A stretch of 64,000 nt of DNA from Plutella xylostella (GCF_932276165.1 NC_063982.1:699501-763500); one strand, 5' to 3'; shown: positions 39,536 to 50,124, counted from the first letter of the stretch. Notes: generated by a model from the letters alone, not told the origin. Numbers and translations are program-made.

Positions 39536-39606
39536 GAGTTCGTGTCACATAATACCTAAGTATATTAAGGTGAAATTTGCAATTTTTATAATACAGAAGC
39601 ACCTAA

Positions 39607-39817
39607 GGCGCTCCGCTCACTGCACGAGAGTCGAGGCAGTGACAAAGAGGCGTGCCACCGCCAAGCCTTCTCTATATTTTCATATGCAAGCCCAGGTCGA
39701 CGCTTACTGAAGAAGTTGAGGTGCAGGAGAGGCGAGAACTTGACATTGTAAATGAGATAAATACCCGACGCCGCCGCGACACTGCTTCGCCACGACTCTA
39801 GCAGTGGGCGGAGCGCC
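39607..39817. mobile_element. Fold-back MITE in the 3' UTR, GGCGCTCCGCTCACTGC family
   Basis: Left GGCGCTCCGCTCACTGCACG and right GCAGTGGGCGGAGCGCC are inverted, with AGAGTCG / CGACTCT also pairing. TAA on both sides (39604-39606, 39818-39820). 211 bp. Confidence 0.87.
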
Positions 39818-40085
39818 TAACACTTTGCATGATTCCTATTTTGTGTAATGCTTACAACTATATTTAAAGATTCTTTTTTTACAAAACAGAGTCCAATTGT
39901 ATTTGTATTGTATCTGACTTAGTAAACGCTAAGCAATATATTAGTTAAAACTCAGTTATATTCTGTTATGTACTGTCTAATGTTTAATTTGTGGTACTGT
40001 TTCCTTAGCTAAGTTTTATATTATGAAGAAGATGTACGTATGTTTATAGTTAGATTTACATTATTTTTATGGAATTTTGCACTGC

Positions 40086-40091
40086 AATAAA
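40086..40091 (+). terminator. Polyadenylation signal AATAAA
   Basis: The first canonical AATAAA after the stop codon that is followed by T-rich sequence; about 550 bases after the stop. Confidence 0.7.
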
Positions 40092-40131
40092 CCTTATTAA
40101 TTATAAATTATATATTTTTTTATTTCTGTAA

Positions 40132-40252
40132 GGACTGATTTTTCAATAGTCAGATAAGTGTTATCTGGGGAATAAAGTTGTTGCTGTCAGCAAGAAGAAG
40201 CAAGAATTTTATTCTTCAGATAACACTTATTTGACTTTTGAAAAATCAGCCC
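40132..40252. mobile_element. Fold-back MITE, GGACTGATTTTTCAA family
   Basis: Ends GGACTGATTTTTCAATAGTC and GACTTTTGAAAAATCAGCCC are inverted, with inner pair AGATAAGTGTTATCTG / CAGATAACACTTAT. TAA on both sides (40129-40131, 40253-40255). Confidence 0.86.
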
Positions 40253-40679
40253 TAACTTTACCTATTACATATATAATATGTATATAGGTCATATATAGGT
40301 ATTAATAGTAATAAAAACAACTCAGAAATCCCTTAGTTCATTTTCATTCAATGAAACAGCTGTTTCATAGAATTCATCTGAATTCTATGGGACTAAACTC
40401 ATAAAATGGCAGCCTGTATTTTTCCGCCAGCTAAAAACATACTTTTTATTTATAGACTTCTAAATATAATTGGATTTCAGGTTCTTAAAGAACTAGCATA
40501 GAATGCTAGCGGCATAACTTGGAATTTTATTGAAAAATGTCACGCGAAACAAAATGTTTTACGGTTTATGAGAAAATACAATATAGTGTTGACGTACCCT
40601 CAAATACGGCGATGAGGCATGATATCTGCCATTTTATTTTCATCTACTACTACATACAGTGCCCGTTTCATAATGTCTC

Positions 40680-41695
40680 GATGACCAGTGTCTCTAGTAC
40701 GGGTTTTGCAATTTACGTAAACGACAAAAGTTTTGGTTTTCTTCTGTCACCTGCATACATTTGGGTTCCCTACGAGTCTTCGAAACTCATTTTTTCGAAT
40801 ATGCATACATCGACAACCTTAAACCGAAGGTTTCATAGTGCGATGGCTTGTTGCTTGGAAGGATTATTTGTTCGACGTATCTTAACACCGAACATCTTAC
40901 TACGGCGTATTGTTTCTCCAACGTTTATTTGTCCGATGTAACGATACTACGAAAATTTTTGTACAACCGTCTAACAGTTACAATTTCTTGTAGGTACAAC
41001 ATAATACAATGAAATTCATGTAAGTACAATAACAAAATCTCAATGAATCAAAATATAAAAAATCTAAAAGTCACATTTAAAATTTATACAAAATTATGTA
41101 AGTAGGTTTTGTATGAATACATTTATTTTTTATTTATTTTATTTATATATTTTTTATATTTATCTCAATGAATCAAAATATAAAAAATCTAAAAGTCACA
41201 TTTAAAATTTATACAAAATTATGTAAGTAGGTTTTGTATGAATACATTTATTTTTTATTTATTTTATTTATATATTTTTTATGTATTTTGATTCTTTGAG
41301 ATTTTGTTATTGTTCTTACATGAATTTCATTGTATTATGTTGTACCTACAAGAAAATGTAACTGTTAGACGGTTATACAAAAATTTTCGAAGTATCGTTA
41401 CATCGGACAAATAAACGTTGGAGAAACAATACGCCGTAGTAAGATGTTCGGTGTTAAGATACGTCGAACAAATAATCCTTCGAAGCAACAAGCCATCGCA
41501 CTATGAAACCTTCGGTTTAAGGTTGTCGATGTATGCATATTCGAAAAAATGAGTTTCGAAGACTCGTAGGGAACCCCCATACATTATCTGTCAAAAGTTT
41601 TATGATAGTTTCCATTAGAGGCGCCACTTTGTATGAGAAAAAACGTAAACTTTTATGGTTTTCGTCAATCTATCAAACCTATACTAGACCTACAG
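40680..41695. mobile_element. MITE family E split by a large palindrome
   Basis: Left part 40680-40762 (CTAGTACGGGTTTTGC to CCTGCATACAT) and right part 41577-41695 (ATACATTATCTGTCAAAAGT to AGAGGCGCCACTTTGTATG) together make one family E element like 21203-21388. Confidence 0.7.
40763..41576. mobile_element. 814-bp palindromic element with tandem 125-bp repeat in the loop
   Basis: Arms 40763 to about 41060 and about 41283-41576 are near-perfect inverted repeats starting GGGTTCCCTACGAGTC. ATACATT flanks both sides (40755-40761, 41579-41585). The loop holds a 125-bp unit twice (41038-41162 and 41163-41287, TCTCAATGAATC at each start). Each arm carries the same open frame with YESSKLIFSNMHTSTTLNRR, which explains the matching open frames on opposite strands. 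Confidence 0.88.
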
Positions 41696-41696
41696 A

Positions 41697-41850
41697 CCGG
41701 TGGTAGCTCAGTCGGGTGAGCGCCCTCTTCTCACGCCAGAGATGCGGGTTCGAATCCCGGCGCTGACATTATGACATGTATACTAAAGAGTTCTTTGTAA
41801 TTTAAGTGCAAGGAAAACATCGTGAGGAAACCTGTACCTGTACCTGACCG
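41697..41850 (+). mobile_element. SINE type C, 3' truncated
   Basis: Complete tRNA-like head GGTGGTAGCTCAGTCGGGTG with B box GGTTCGAATCC, then the body to GTGAGGAAACCTG; the (AATAG)n tail is missing. It directly follows the family E element. Confidence 0.8.
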
Positions 41851-43094
41851 TATAATTCAACTTTTCGCGCGGCGGTCCACAAATCTCTTTACCCCACTGT
41901 ACTTAGTCCTCCTGAAATCGTAACACCTAGTTGAATAAGTCTGAATGTTACAGTTCCATCAGTCCTAGCTGCAACAGTTGCTGCAACGCTCACATCAGTG
42001 ATTCCCGTACACCGCCATGCAAAGTTTATCGAGCTGCAGTAAACAATTGACTACACGACCAGTCTCACTTCGGTGTCGTTACTTTGGGTGCGGACACATA
42101 AACACTATACGATCGATGTCGCATAGTAACAATCTGCGACTTTTTCATAAGTAGGTAAATACAAAGGCGGCCGTATTACCAAAAATCTATTTCTTCCATT
42201 CAATCTTTCACTGGTGGATTACTCGCTCATTGACACAATGAGTAAATAATGATGCTGAGATGATTTTTTTGATCTTTTGGACTCTTTGGAAAGGGAAACC
42301 ATATTTTTACTATTATTTTATAATCAAACTTTCTCCCGTGCGCATTTTCATAAGTCCCAGAGCAAAAGTGGCTCAGAATGACATTCTCAGTAATCGCACC
42401 CTTTTTCGGACACCCTGTTGTAAATAGAACGAGATGGTTTCCACGTTGGTCGTGTAATGCCTCCCCTACAGTCCTGCATCCCTTCGGACACAATAAAATG
42501 CATGTTTCCAGAGTAAGGGCGGCCTCCCACGGGCTATTTTTGTGGCTATACAAGAGCGATGCCGTAACTACATCTTGTTTCGTATACATGAGAAGTCCTC
42601 TGAGCGACTGACTTGAGCATTTGGCCGTATTACCAAGCAAGCCATACCATAATAACATGATACTTTAAAAATAAAACATAAAAACCTACATATACCTACT
42701 TATTTAATAAAAGATATTAATTTCTCAATGAAACCAGCGTTAGCTGTAGTTTATTTGTTCAATAATATTTTGATTAAAAAGACACTCAAAGATTGTTAAC
42801 CTTCTATGCCAAGTATGAATGAATACAGTTTAACATCTTTTGTTTACCTTTCTTGTGTAGAAATCGACGACCGAATGATATCTTTATGGATTTTTGTTAA
42901 GTAAGTAAGTTAATAACGTAAATTTTATTTTAAAATTTATACCTACTCTTGTAATTGATGTAGCTCAATGAAAATTGACCACTAAATGGAAGGAACTGGT
43001 TCCTGACACACAGATTACCCTAGTTTAGGAACCAGGGCTACAATAAATTGTACTGTTTGTGTTGCAATAAAAAAATGTTAATGTTTATGTTTAT
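41851..43094. other. Intergenic, no gene seen
   Basis: I find only weak repeat resemblance: TGTTGTAAATAGAACGAGATGG at 42418-42440 and two copies of GGCCGTATTACCAA at 42167 and 42622. The open frames at 42227-42658 (minus) and 42378-42611 (plus) overlap each other and resemble no family I know. Confidence 0.4.
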
Positions 43095-43292
43095 GAATAG
43101 CGTAGTGGTTAGTGACCCTGACAACTGAGCCGAAGTTCCCGGGTTCGATTCCCGGCTGGGGCAGATATTTGTTTAAACACAGATATTTGTTCTCGGGTCT
43201 CGGATGTGCCCGTAAAATGGCAATAGGCCCGCCCCCTATTACATTGGGACTAACATAACACTGGCGAATTAATACAAGGTGTGAGTGTTTTT
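43095..43292 (+). mobile_element. tRNA-derived SINE type B, 5' end shortened
   Basis: From AGCGTAGTGGTTAGTGACCC through B box GGTTCGATTCC and the type B body, ending in a T run after GTGTGAGTG. The leader and part of the 3' body are missing. Confidence 0.82.
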
Positions 43293-43599
43293 TTTTTGTG
43301 TAGAAACCTTCCCACAACACAGTGGCGCAACAAAAAGCACCCCGTGAGTGCGGCGCCTAACCTAATATCATAAAAGCTAAACCATTACTATGGCGACTTA
43401 ATATTTCATCCACCTCGTCTACCGGAGTCTTACAAGTCCTTACAAGTCTGCTCCTGAAGTCTACGACTGGTTATTTACAAGTCTGGACGCGGGCTGTTAA
43501 AAAATAATAAAACGGTAACTAGTTATTTTGTTTTATGGACATGGAGAATTGTTTTCTTGACTGCAGGCTGTTACATGGATGTTTTTTTAAATGTAGCAG

Positions 43600-43730
43600 C
43601 TTAGCTTAACAATATACGAACAAGATGTTAGTGCAAAAAAAGTCTACAAATAACACCCCACTTTTACCACTTATTTTAAATTAGCTCGGTTGCACTCGAT
43701 GGAAAGATTTTTGACTTTATTCATTGGTAG
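43600..43730. repeat. AACAATATACAAACAAGATGG MITE fragment
   Basis: AACAATATACGAACAAGATG, AACACCCCACTTTTACCACT and TTATTCATTGG match the family. It is followed by a short perfect hairpin GTAGGTACACTATG...CATAGTGTACCTAC at about 43734-43768. Confidence 0.58.
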
Positions 43731-43778
43731 GTAGTAGGTACACTATGTGTGTACATAGTGTACCTACTGCGTCAATTA

Positions 43779-44047
43779 AACAAAAAAAAAAAAAAAAAAC
43801 ACGCACTCACGCCTTGTACTAATGTACTCCCTTGCGGGGTAGGCAGAGGTGCATTGCACCCACTTTTCGCCAGAGTGTTATTTTAGTCCCAATGTAATAG
43901 GGGGCGGGCCTATTGCCATTTTACGGGCACATCCAAGACCCGAGAACAAATATCTGTGTTTAAACAAATATCTGCCCCAGCCGGGAATCGAACCCGGACC
44001 ATCGGCTCAGTAGTCAGGGTCACTAACCACTACGCCATTCGGTCGTC
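43779..44047 (-). mobile_element. tRNA-derived SINE type B, reverse copy
   Basis: An A run plus CGCACTCACGCCTTGTACTA at the left and CATTCGGTCGTC at the right; AATTA flanks both ends. Complete head and body. Confidence 0.88.
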
Positions 44048-44270
44048 AATTACCAACTAGAATATTATCACTTACCTTTTCCGCTTAGGAGTATTTGTTG
44101 CTATTGCCACTGGAACTGTTTCATTGCTCGTGACTGTATAATGATGTTATATGTATAGGTACTTATTTAAATTAACTTTTGAACTGCGAAACTGAAAATA
44201 AACTAAACAAGAAGACCTTTTTTCCTTGCCTCGCCTAAGAAGTGGGTATAATGCTGTGCACGTTCCTGAA

Positions 44271-44312
44271 CGATACCCCCCCCCCTCCCTCCCCGCCCCT
44301 CCCCCTCGTCTG
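44271..44312. repeat. C-rich tract (G-rich on the minus strand)
   Basis: About 40 bases with runs of C separated by single T or G, such as CCCTCCCTCCCCGCCCC. The minus strand has at least four G runs of three or more. Confidence 0.75.
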
Positions 44313-44440
44313 GAAAATATGCGCGTCACTTACACAGGTGGGAGATGAATTCAATTGAATATTAATTATTTTAAGTACATACCTACTTACACTTTTTTTT
44401 TATAATCTCATTTTTTTATAAGCCATACATTCTAAGGTTA

Positions 44441-44588
44441 AGTCCAATTTCTCCATTCTCGGTTAGAGCATAACCAGGGAGTAGTGGTTAACTTTTGACA
44501 CATCTGTCATGAATTTTATATGGAGATGACGTTTAATTTATAAATCGATCCCTGTCGGTTAGATAACCGACAATGGAGAAATTGGCAC
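44441..44588. mobile_element. MITE with GTGCCAATTTCTCC ends, intact copy
   Basis: Left AGTCCAATTTCTCCATTCTC, right ACAATGGAGAAATTGGCAC, TTA at both borders, interior TTGACACATCTGTCATGAAT. Confidence 0.84.
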
Positions 44589-44599
44589 TTAGTCGGCTT

Positions 44600-46060
44600 T
44601 ATACATACACTTGCTAGAAAAGAAAAAGTTGCACGCACAAAATGCGTAACACCAAACGTATCCTTCCACCCAAAGGTTGTCTAGCAGAAATGGCTTTTAG
44701 CGAAAAAGCCGCATTATGTAAATATAGATTTAAAATATAATTCAATAATACATCATTATAAATATATCCGGAACATCTACAATCTTTTATCACTAGAAAT
44801 TTTTTTTTAAGTACTTATAAGTACTTAAGTATTTTATACTTACGTTAAATTTAGCAAACACCATGTATACAGGCTTTATACAGCGTGTACAGAGAGTGGT
44901 GCAGCATTGAAAGTATCCGAGTGGAGGTAAGTGCTGTATTTTGTATGGAAATTATAGCATTGCTGGTCGCTGGCCTAGTGATGGGAAAACATCAGATAGT
45001 TTATCCATGAAACGATTATTCTGAACTTTTTTATTTTATTTTAGAGTTGTCTTACATTTGGAACATGGAAAATGAGATATACGCAGCCAATTTGATAGCT
45101 ATGATACATATGCAAATTTTTCGAAAAATGTGATCGTACCGTTGATAAGTACTTTGTTCATCATAAATTAAGTATTATTTTGGGGCCCATGGAAAGTATT
45201 TGATAGTTTTTTAAACTCTATTTCGGTCTCTGGGCAGGAGTTCCCAAACATTCTACAGTTGAACTATACAGTCATGAAAACATAGAGTGCGATTTTGTAA
45301 AGACTTTTTATCATTGTCAGTTATTTAATTCAAGTTAAATTTATGTTAAAAATTAAATGAAGACTGATTATTAACCTTTTTTTAAAATGCCGGCTTAAAA
45401 ACTATTTGTTAGGATCCATTTCCATTTCATGACTTTTCGAGCTGATTATTCGTGATTCACGCCATTTTCAGATTTAAATCGAATCAAATCAAATCAATTC
45501 TTTATTTGTGAACATAGGTAATGTATGAATAACAGGTGTTAAGTACAATATTGAGATCTCTATGTTCTATCTGGTCACAGATGTACAAATCATCATGCAA
45601 TGCATTATTGATTCGTATGTATTGTATTATTGCTTAGTTTTCAACTTTTATCACACAATTTTACTGAGAGGTAAGTATAATGTTAGATTCTAACTGTTAA
45701 AATTTAGTTCATAAACAATCGAATGTGTCGATATCAACTCAACCCCATCCCTACGCTACTAAACGATTCACTAAGTGCAGTCTGGCGTTCATAACATCGA
45801 CAAAATACAGCACTAATTACTGAAATCGTTTGCAAATTTATCGGTCTATCGACAGTGCATTTAGGCACATCACTATTCTATTAAAATGGGGTCTGAAGTG
45901 GCTTAAGTAATATTGCTTGTGGTTTATTTAAGATTATGATGTTACAGTGTAAGTTTATTTATTGTTTTGTCTGAAGAAATATTTCATTTCAGATATTTGT
46001 TACTTTGTTGTAGTGTTCCAGTCCAAGTCAACTGAAATACCTCATACCTATGTAGATAGT
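44600..46060. other. Intergenic, mostly unrecognised AT-rich sequence
   Basis: A CACTCACGGGCAATG MITE remnant lies near 44610-44760. The rest, including a short inverted AAGTACTTATAAGTACTT near 44811-44829, shows no gene or repeat I can name. Confidence 0.4.
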
Positions 46061-46064
46061 ATAC

Positions 46065-46291
46065 ATACCATTACGGGCAATGAAAAAGTTCCATTGAGTA
46101 AATCACTAAATTACTCCTTAACGAAAAAAACTAGCTTAAAGACGCCTTCTGCAATATTTATGTACATTTAACGATGCATCAGGCAACTAAAACGATAAAT
46201 ATTTTCCTAAAATTTTCTATTAAATAATAATAAAATTGGGTACATTTGGTGTCTGAATTTTGTGAGTGGAACAGTTTATTTGCCCGTGAAT
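46065..46291. mobile_element. CACTCACGGGCAATG-type MITE, diverged
   Basis: CATTACGGGCAATGAAAAAG at the left and TTATTTGCCCGTGAATG at the right are inverted; the interior TTACTCCTTAACG and GGTGTCTGAATTTTGTGAGT match the family. Confidence 0.72.
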
Positions 46292-46297
46292 GTATAA

Positions 46298-46389
46298 TAT
46301 CTGTCTTTAAACAAATATTTGCCCCAGCCGGGAATCGAACCCGGGACCTTCTGCATAGCAGTCAATAACCACTTCACCATTCGGTCGTC
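46298..46389 (-). mobile_element. SINE head (type A/B), reverse, body missing
   Basis: Only the head and spacer remain: AAACAAATATTTGCCCCAGC, GGAATCGAACCCGGGACC, ending CATTCGGTCGTC. Confidence 0.8.
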
Positions 46390-46657
46390 TGTTCGATCGT
46401 TGACAAGTCATTGCTAGAGTAAAACTTGACCTTTTGGGGTCTCCATCGATTAACTATCAGAAGGGACTTCGGGTCGAATGTGGGACGCCCTTTAACCCTC
46501 AATGCGTTGTTTGGCCGGCGGGTTAATTCAATTATTCACGTGTAGACGTGTTAAAAATGGGAGGGCAAATGTGGGACGCCCTCTGGTCCAATGGACCGGT
46601 GGACTGGGGTATAAGACCTTAGTCATTAGGAGAAGAAAGTTCTGTGGTCTTTTCAAA

Positions 46658-46892
46658 ATCCTAACTAATCTTAATCCTAACTAATATTCCTAACTAATAT
46701 TATAAATGCGAAAGTAACTGTGTCTGTCTGTCTGTCTGTTACTCTTTCACGCCAAAACTACTGAACCGGATTTGAATGAAATTTGGTACACAGATGTTCT
46801 AGACCCTGAAAAAGAACATATGATACTTTTTATGGCGGAATTCCCACGGGAAAACTTTTTAAAGCGAAGCGAAGCTCGCGGGAACAGCTAGT
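46658..46892 (-). repeat. Short retroposon with CTAGCTG head, reverse copy
   Basis: From an ATCCTAACTAATATT end to GGGAACAGCTAGT, with a TGTC run at about 46720-46738. The simple end (CTAACTAATCTTAATC) is repeated three times. Confidence 0.84.
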
Positions 46893-47477
46893 AATATATA
46901 ATTTAAGTATACTAGTTTATGCCAGCTAAAAGTTTTCGTGTCGGAATTTCGGGATAAAAAGTATAATATTATTATACCTACTTACTTATAATTATCATAA
47001 CATAGATTACATATAAGTTAGTCCAGGGTGCCAGCTTCCTACACACATCTAAGATAATTCCAACTAATATAATTAGTAACTACCATAAACTTTTTTGGAG
47101 TTTGCACTTGTTTCTTATTTTCTCTATGGTTACAAAGCTAGCATTCTTTGACTCAGTAGACGCCCGAATCCTCGGAAGAAGCACGCAACGTCAGGTATAT
47201 TTACGATAGTAGTCTCGGAACGTGGTCGGGGGTTTAAATATTTCACGACGGATCTGTAAACGACTTTTATGGCGGGTCCCGTAGCAGCCCGATCGATAGG
47301 TTTCCATTTGTGCCTGTTTGACCTGAGTTCAAGTTGATCGAGCCATTTAGCAATTATTCGGTCTACTTACGCCATTGCAACACTTAGAAAGGATGTTATA
47401 ACGTAGTGCTTATATAGATTTAATAAACAATATAATTCATTTTTTTATATGACATAAATAAGTATTTACTATTTACA
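46893..47477. other. Intergenic, no feature recognised
   Basis: AT-rich sequence without a gene or clear repeat, apart from a short leftover of the short retroposon family at 46920-46970. Confidence 0.4.
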
Positions 47478-47650
47478 ATACAATACAAAACAAACCTCTT
47501 TATTTGCACCAAAAAAAAGCAGAAACAATACAAAATAAAACTTAAAAATAACAACAGGACAAAAAGGCGGCCTTATTGCTTATAGCAATCTCTACCAGAC
47601 AACCTTTGGATGGAAGAGAGTTATATAAATTAAAAAAATAGGATTAGAGG
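47478..47650 (-). repeat. 3' UTR tail of the LINE family at 50574-51777
   Basis: TACAATACAATACAAAACAA, CTTTATTTGCACCAAA and AAGGCGGCCTTATTGCTTAT match 50574-50720. It is 5'-truncated. Confidence 0.78.
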
Positions 47651-47859
47651 TAGTAGTATTTAATTTGTAAGAGAGCTCTGGTAACCGACATAAAAACTCT
47701 TAAATCTGAAGTGATAATAATATACTTACCCTCAAATTCATAGACCGTATTGTAAATTTACAACAAATTTAAAATTGACTTCGAAACACACGAGTTTCGA
47801 CTCTTTATGTCAGTGAAAATGTTGAAATTCGTATATCACAACTTCAATTTTAAACCTAT

Positions 47860-47987
47860 TGTTTTATCGCTTTAAGCGATAAGACCGCCATTTTTGTACA
47901 TAGTTTATAGTATTTAAGTTATGTAAGTTTCTTTTATGTGTGTGTGTACAAATAAAGAATATTCTATCTATCTATCTATTGTAAAGG
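47860..47987 (+). repeat. LINE-like 3' tail with (TATC)n
   Basis: TTATCGCTTTAAGCGATAAG, then TGTACAAATAAAGAATATTC and (TATC)n. A polyadenylation-like signal followed by a simple repeat suggests another retroposon tail. Confidence 0.5.
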
Positions 47988-48099
47988 GTCAAAAAGCTCT
48001 ATGAATTTGGGGGTTATTATGCCGTAATGGAACTGATGAATGGTATGTATGTATGTGTACTTCAGTTTCTCAATATATCGACAATCTTCTATCTTCCCT

Positions 48100-48235
48100 C
48101 AACTGGGCTGAACCGACGACCTTAGTCGCCGGTAGTGGCTGGATGAGGACGGCCGAGGACCGAGTGTTGTGGTGCTCCTTGGGAGAAGCCTATGTCCAGC
48201 AGTGGATTATTATTGGCTGATGATGATGAATAACT
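48100..48235 (+). repeat. LINE C-terminal remnant
   Basis: GGTGCTCCTTGGGAGAAGCC and TATGTCCAGCAGTGGATTAT followed by GATGATGATGA are the typical end of insect non-LTR coding regions. A second, more decayed version follows at 48270-48350. Confidence 0.5.
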
Positions 48236-48362
48236 GGCAAGTGCGGCGTGAAGCCCGCTGGATCGATGACCTTAGACCAATAGCCGGTAGTGGCTAGATG
48301 AGGAAGGCCGAGGACGGATGAAGGTTTGTGGTGCTGCCTGTGACCAGCAGAATTACTTCCCT

Positions 48363-48566
48363 GAGCGGTGATAGCTCAGTGCCCTGTTTTTACGCCTGAG
48401 GTGCGGATTTGAATCCCGGCGCTGACATACAGTGTATTCCATCGCTCTTACACCTTATAAATACTTGGTTCAAGCTTAGGAAGGCAGTTTAGACCTTGCA
48501 CAAAGATTCCCTTCGAGACATCCAGATGCAGGTAACAACACCCCCACAGAGAATAGAAAAGAAAAG
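48363..48566 (+). mobile_element. SINE type C with internal deletions
   Basis: Head GAGCGGTGATAGCTCAG, B-box-like GATTTGAATCCCGGCGCTGA, body piece AAGCTTAGGAAGGCAGTTTA, tail GAGAATAGAAAAGAAAAG. Confidence 0.74.
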
Positions 48567-48754
48567 ATATTCAACTTATTGTAATATTTATAACTCTAGT
48601 AACACAAAGCGAATCTTTCCATTACAACTGCAAGGTGTAACCCACACATTACAAAACAATACACCACGAACTGTCTGGCTGTTATAACAAACCCAGGCAT
48701 ATTACAACGACACAGCTCGTGGCTACAAGTTTACCTGAAAACAACAAGACAACA

Positions 48755-48865
48755 ATGTTCAGGAAGGCTTATGTGCTGCTTATGTGCCTTCAGTACATAG
48801 GGACGGGTTGCTTTATGTACTATCTGTGTCGTTATATGAGGAAGTGGCCACGCCTACCCGGATAG
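48755..48865 (+). CDS. Candidate small ORF, 36 residues with one hydrophobic segment
   Basis: The ATG follows ACAACA and the frame ends TAG at 48863-48865. It reads MFRKAYVLLMCLQYIGTGCF, then MYYLCRYMRKWPRLPG: a hydrophobic core of about 20 residues between basic ends. I know no matching family and no promoter or polyadenylation signal stands out, so chance is a real possibility. Confidence 0.2.
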   Translation: MFRKAYVLLMCLQYIGTGCFMYYLCRYMRKWPRLPG

Positions 48866-49079
48866 GCGGGGCGAAGGCTGGGCGTGGCGGAAATGAAGCG
48901 ATGTGGGAAGATGGTAGATGCGGTAAATTGTTATGGTATCATTCAAATCCAAGATCGGAAATTTAAAAAATCTGAATATTAAAGCACAGATGAACGGCGA
49001 GAAAAGCTAGGTAGTGCTTTGGTCTTGGTAATGTTTGTAATTCAAATGTTTGAAAGCATGAGTATAATTCAAATTGAGG

Positions 49080-49235
49080 CGGTCACCCCGTGCACACATG
49101 GCGGCGCACAGTGGACGGCGAGCTGCGAGCGCAAGGCCTGAGCTGGACGCAGACCAGAGCGGTTGCTGAGGACAGGACGGCGTGGCGCACTCTCGTGAAG
49201 GCCCTCTGTACCACTGGGGTACCTTAGGACAGCAA
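49080..49235 (+). pseudogene. LINE fragment, C-terminal tail
   Basis: The plus frame reads GELRAQGLSWTQTRAVAEDR, TAWRTLVKALCTTGVP and a stop, like the end of insect non-LTR reverse transcriptase ORFs (DR..WR..V.ALCT). Only the tail remains. The overlapping minus frame is a shadow. Confidence 0.6.
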
Positions 49236-49239
49236 CAAA

Positions 49240-50120
49240 CAAACATTCAATTCAAATTAAGCCATATAAAATGGGCTACATATGAAATGCCTTACCAACT
49301 TTATTATTTATAATAAACTTCCAGCCCACCCTTTATAGTCTTTAATTGATAGGTAGGTAATCTGACTGGCCAATCATTCCACCACAGTGACCAATCCTTG
49401 TGAGGTTCTTGTTTGTCATAATGAGAAGAAGTAGCTGAAACCGTCATATTTTTTTATGAAATTAAGGTAGAAATTAACCGTATAACTATCAACTACAATC
49501 TTTATGACACGAATCAGGAAACTTCGATGATAAGGGCTAGATTGCCGTTCCGGACTAAATCGTTAAACAAAGAGTTCACCTACTATAAAAAGGGCTAGAT
49601 CTAGCCCCAAAAGGGCTAAGGTTGCAACACTTGACCCAACTATGGACACTCATCCAGGTGTCACTGTATAGTAAAATACACATCACAAATACAAAACAAC
49701 ATCTATAGGTACTCGTACAGTGATGTCACTGAAGAATCACAATAATTGTGGTGTGTATGTGTCAGTAAAATGGCTATGACTCAACATGCGCTGTACAAAA
49801 ATGTATACAGCGCTGGTAATTCTGCCGGAACCAGCGAGTTGAGGTGGTAGGCGGCTAAAATATAATATTATATTTATCGTCTGTGTTTGCTCCGAAAGAT
49901 TTTTCATTCCTACATCCACGACACATCAGTGGGCGTGCCCTCTCATTGGCCGCCGCATTTATCCGACAAAATCAATAGTAACCGACACGGTGTACTTTTT
50001 TCTGCTATTCATAAATGTTTGATGTCGGCCCAAGTTGCCTCTATAACTCTGCCGGTTTATTACTTGTTGGGCATCGCCTATAAGTTACTGTTTGAGAGGA
50101 CGCGGGTTCGATTCCTGGAT
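49240..50120. other. Intergenic, no gene recognised
   Basis: A 16-bp palindrome GGGCTAGATCTAGCCC is at about 49592-49607. The open frame from 49887 is explained at its 3' end by the LINE remnant that follows. Confidence 0.4.
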
Positions 50121-50124
50121 GTGT

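Larger units (their letters stand above)
39536..40110 (+). other. 3' untranslated region with a fold-back MITE
   Basis: From the stop codon to just past the AATAAA at 40086-40091. It carries a GC-rich inverted-repeat element (39607-39817) that would be part of the mRNA. Confidence 0.7.

Noticed and set aside
40537..41580. Two matching open frames on opposite strands suggesting a conserved protein
   Set aside because: They are mirror images caused by the palindromic arms; no family is recognised and nothing else supports coding.
42227..42658. 143-residue minus-strand open frame
   Set aside because: No family resemblance, and overlapping frames on both strands suggest repeat-derived sequence.
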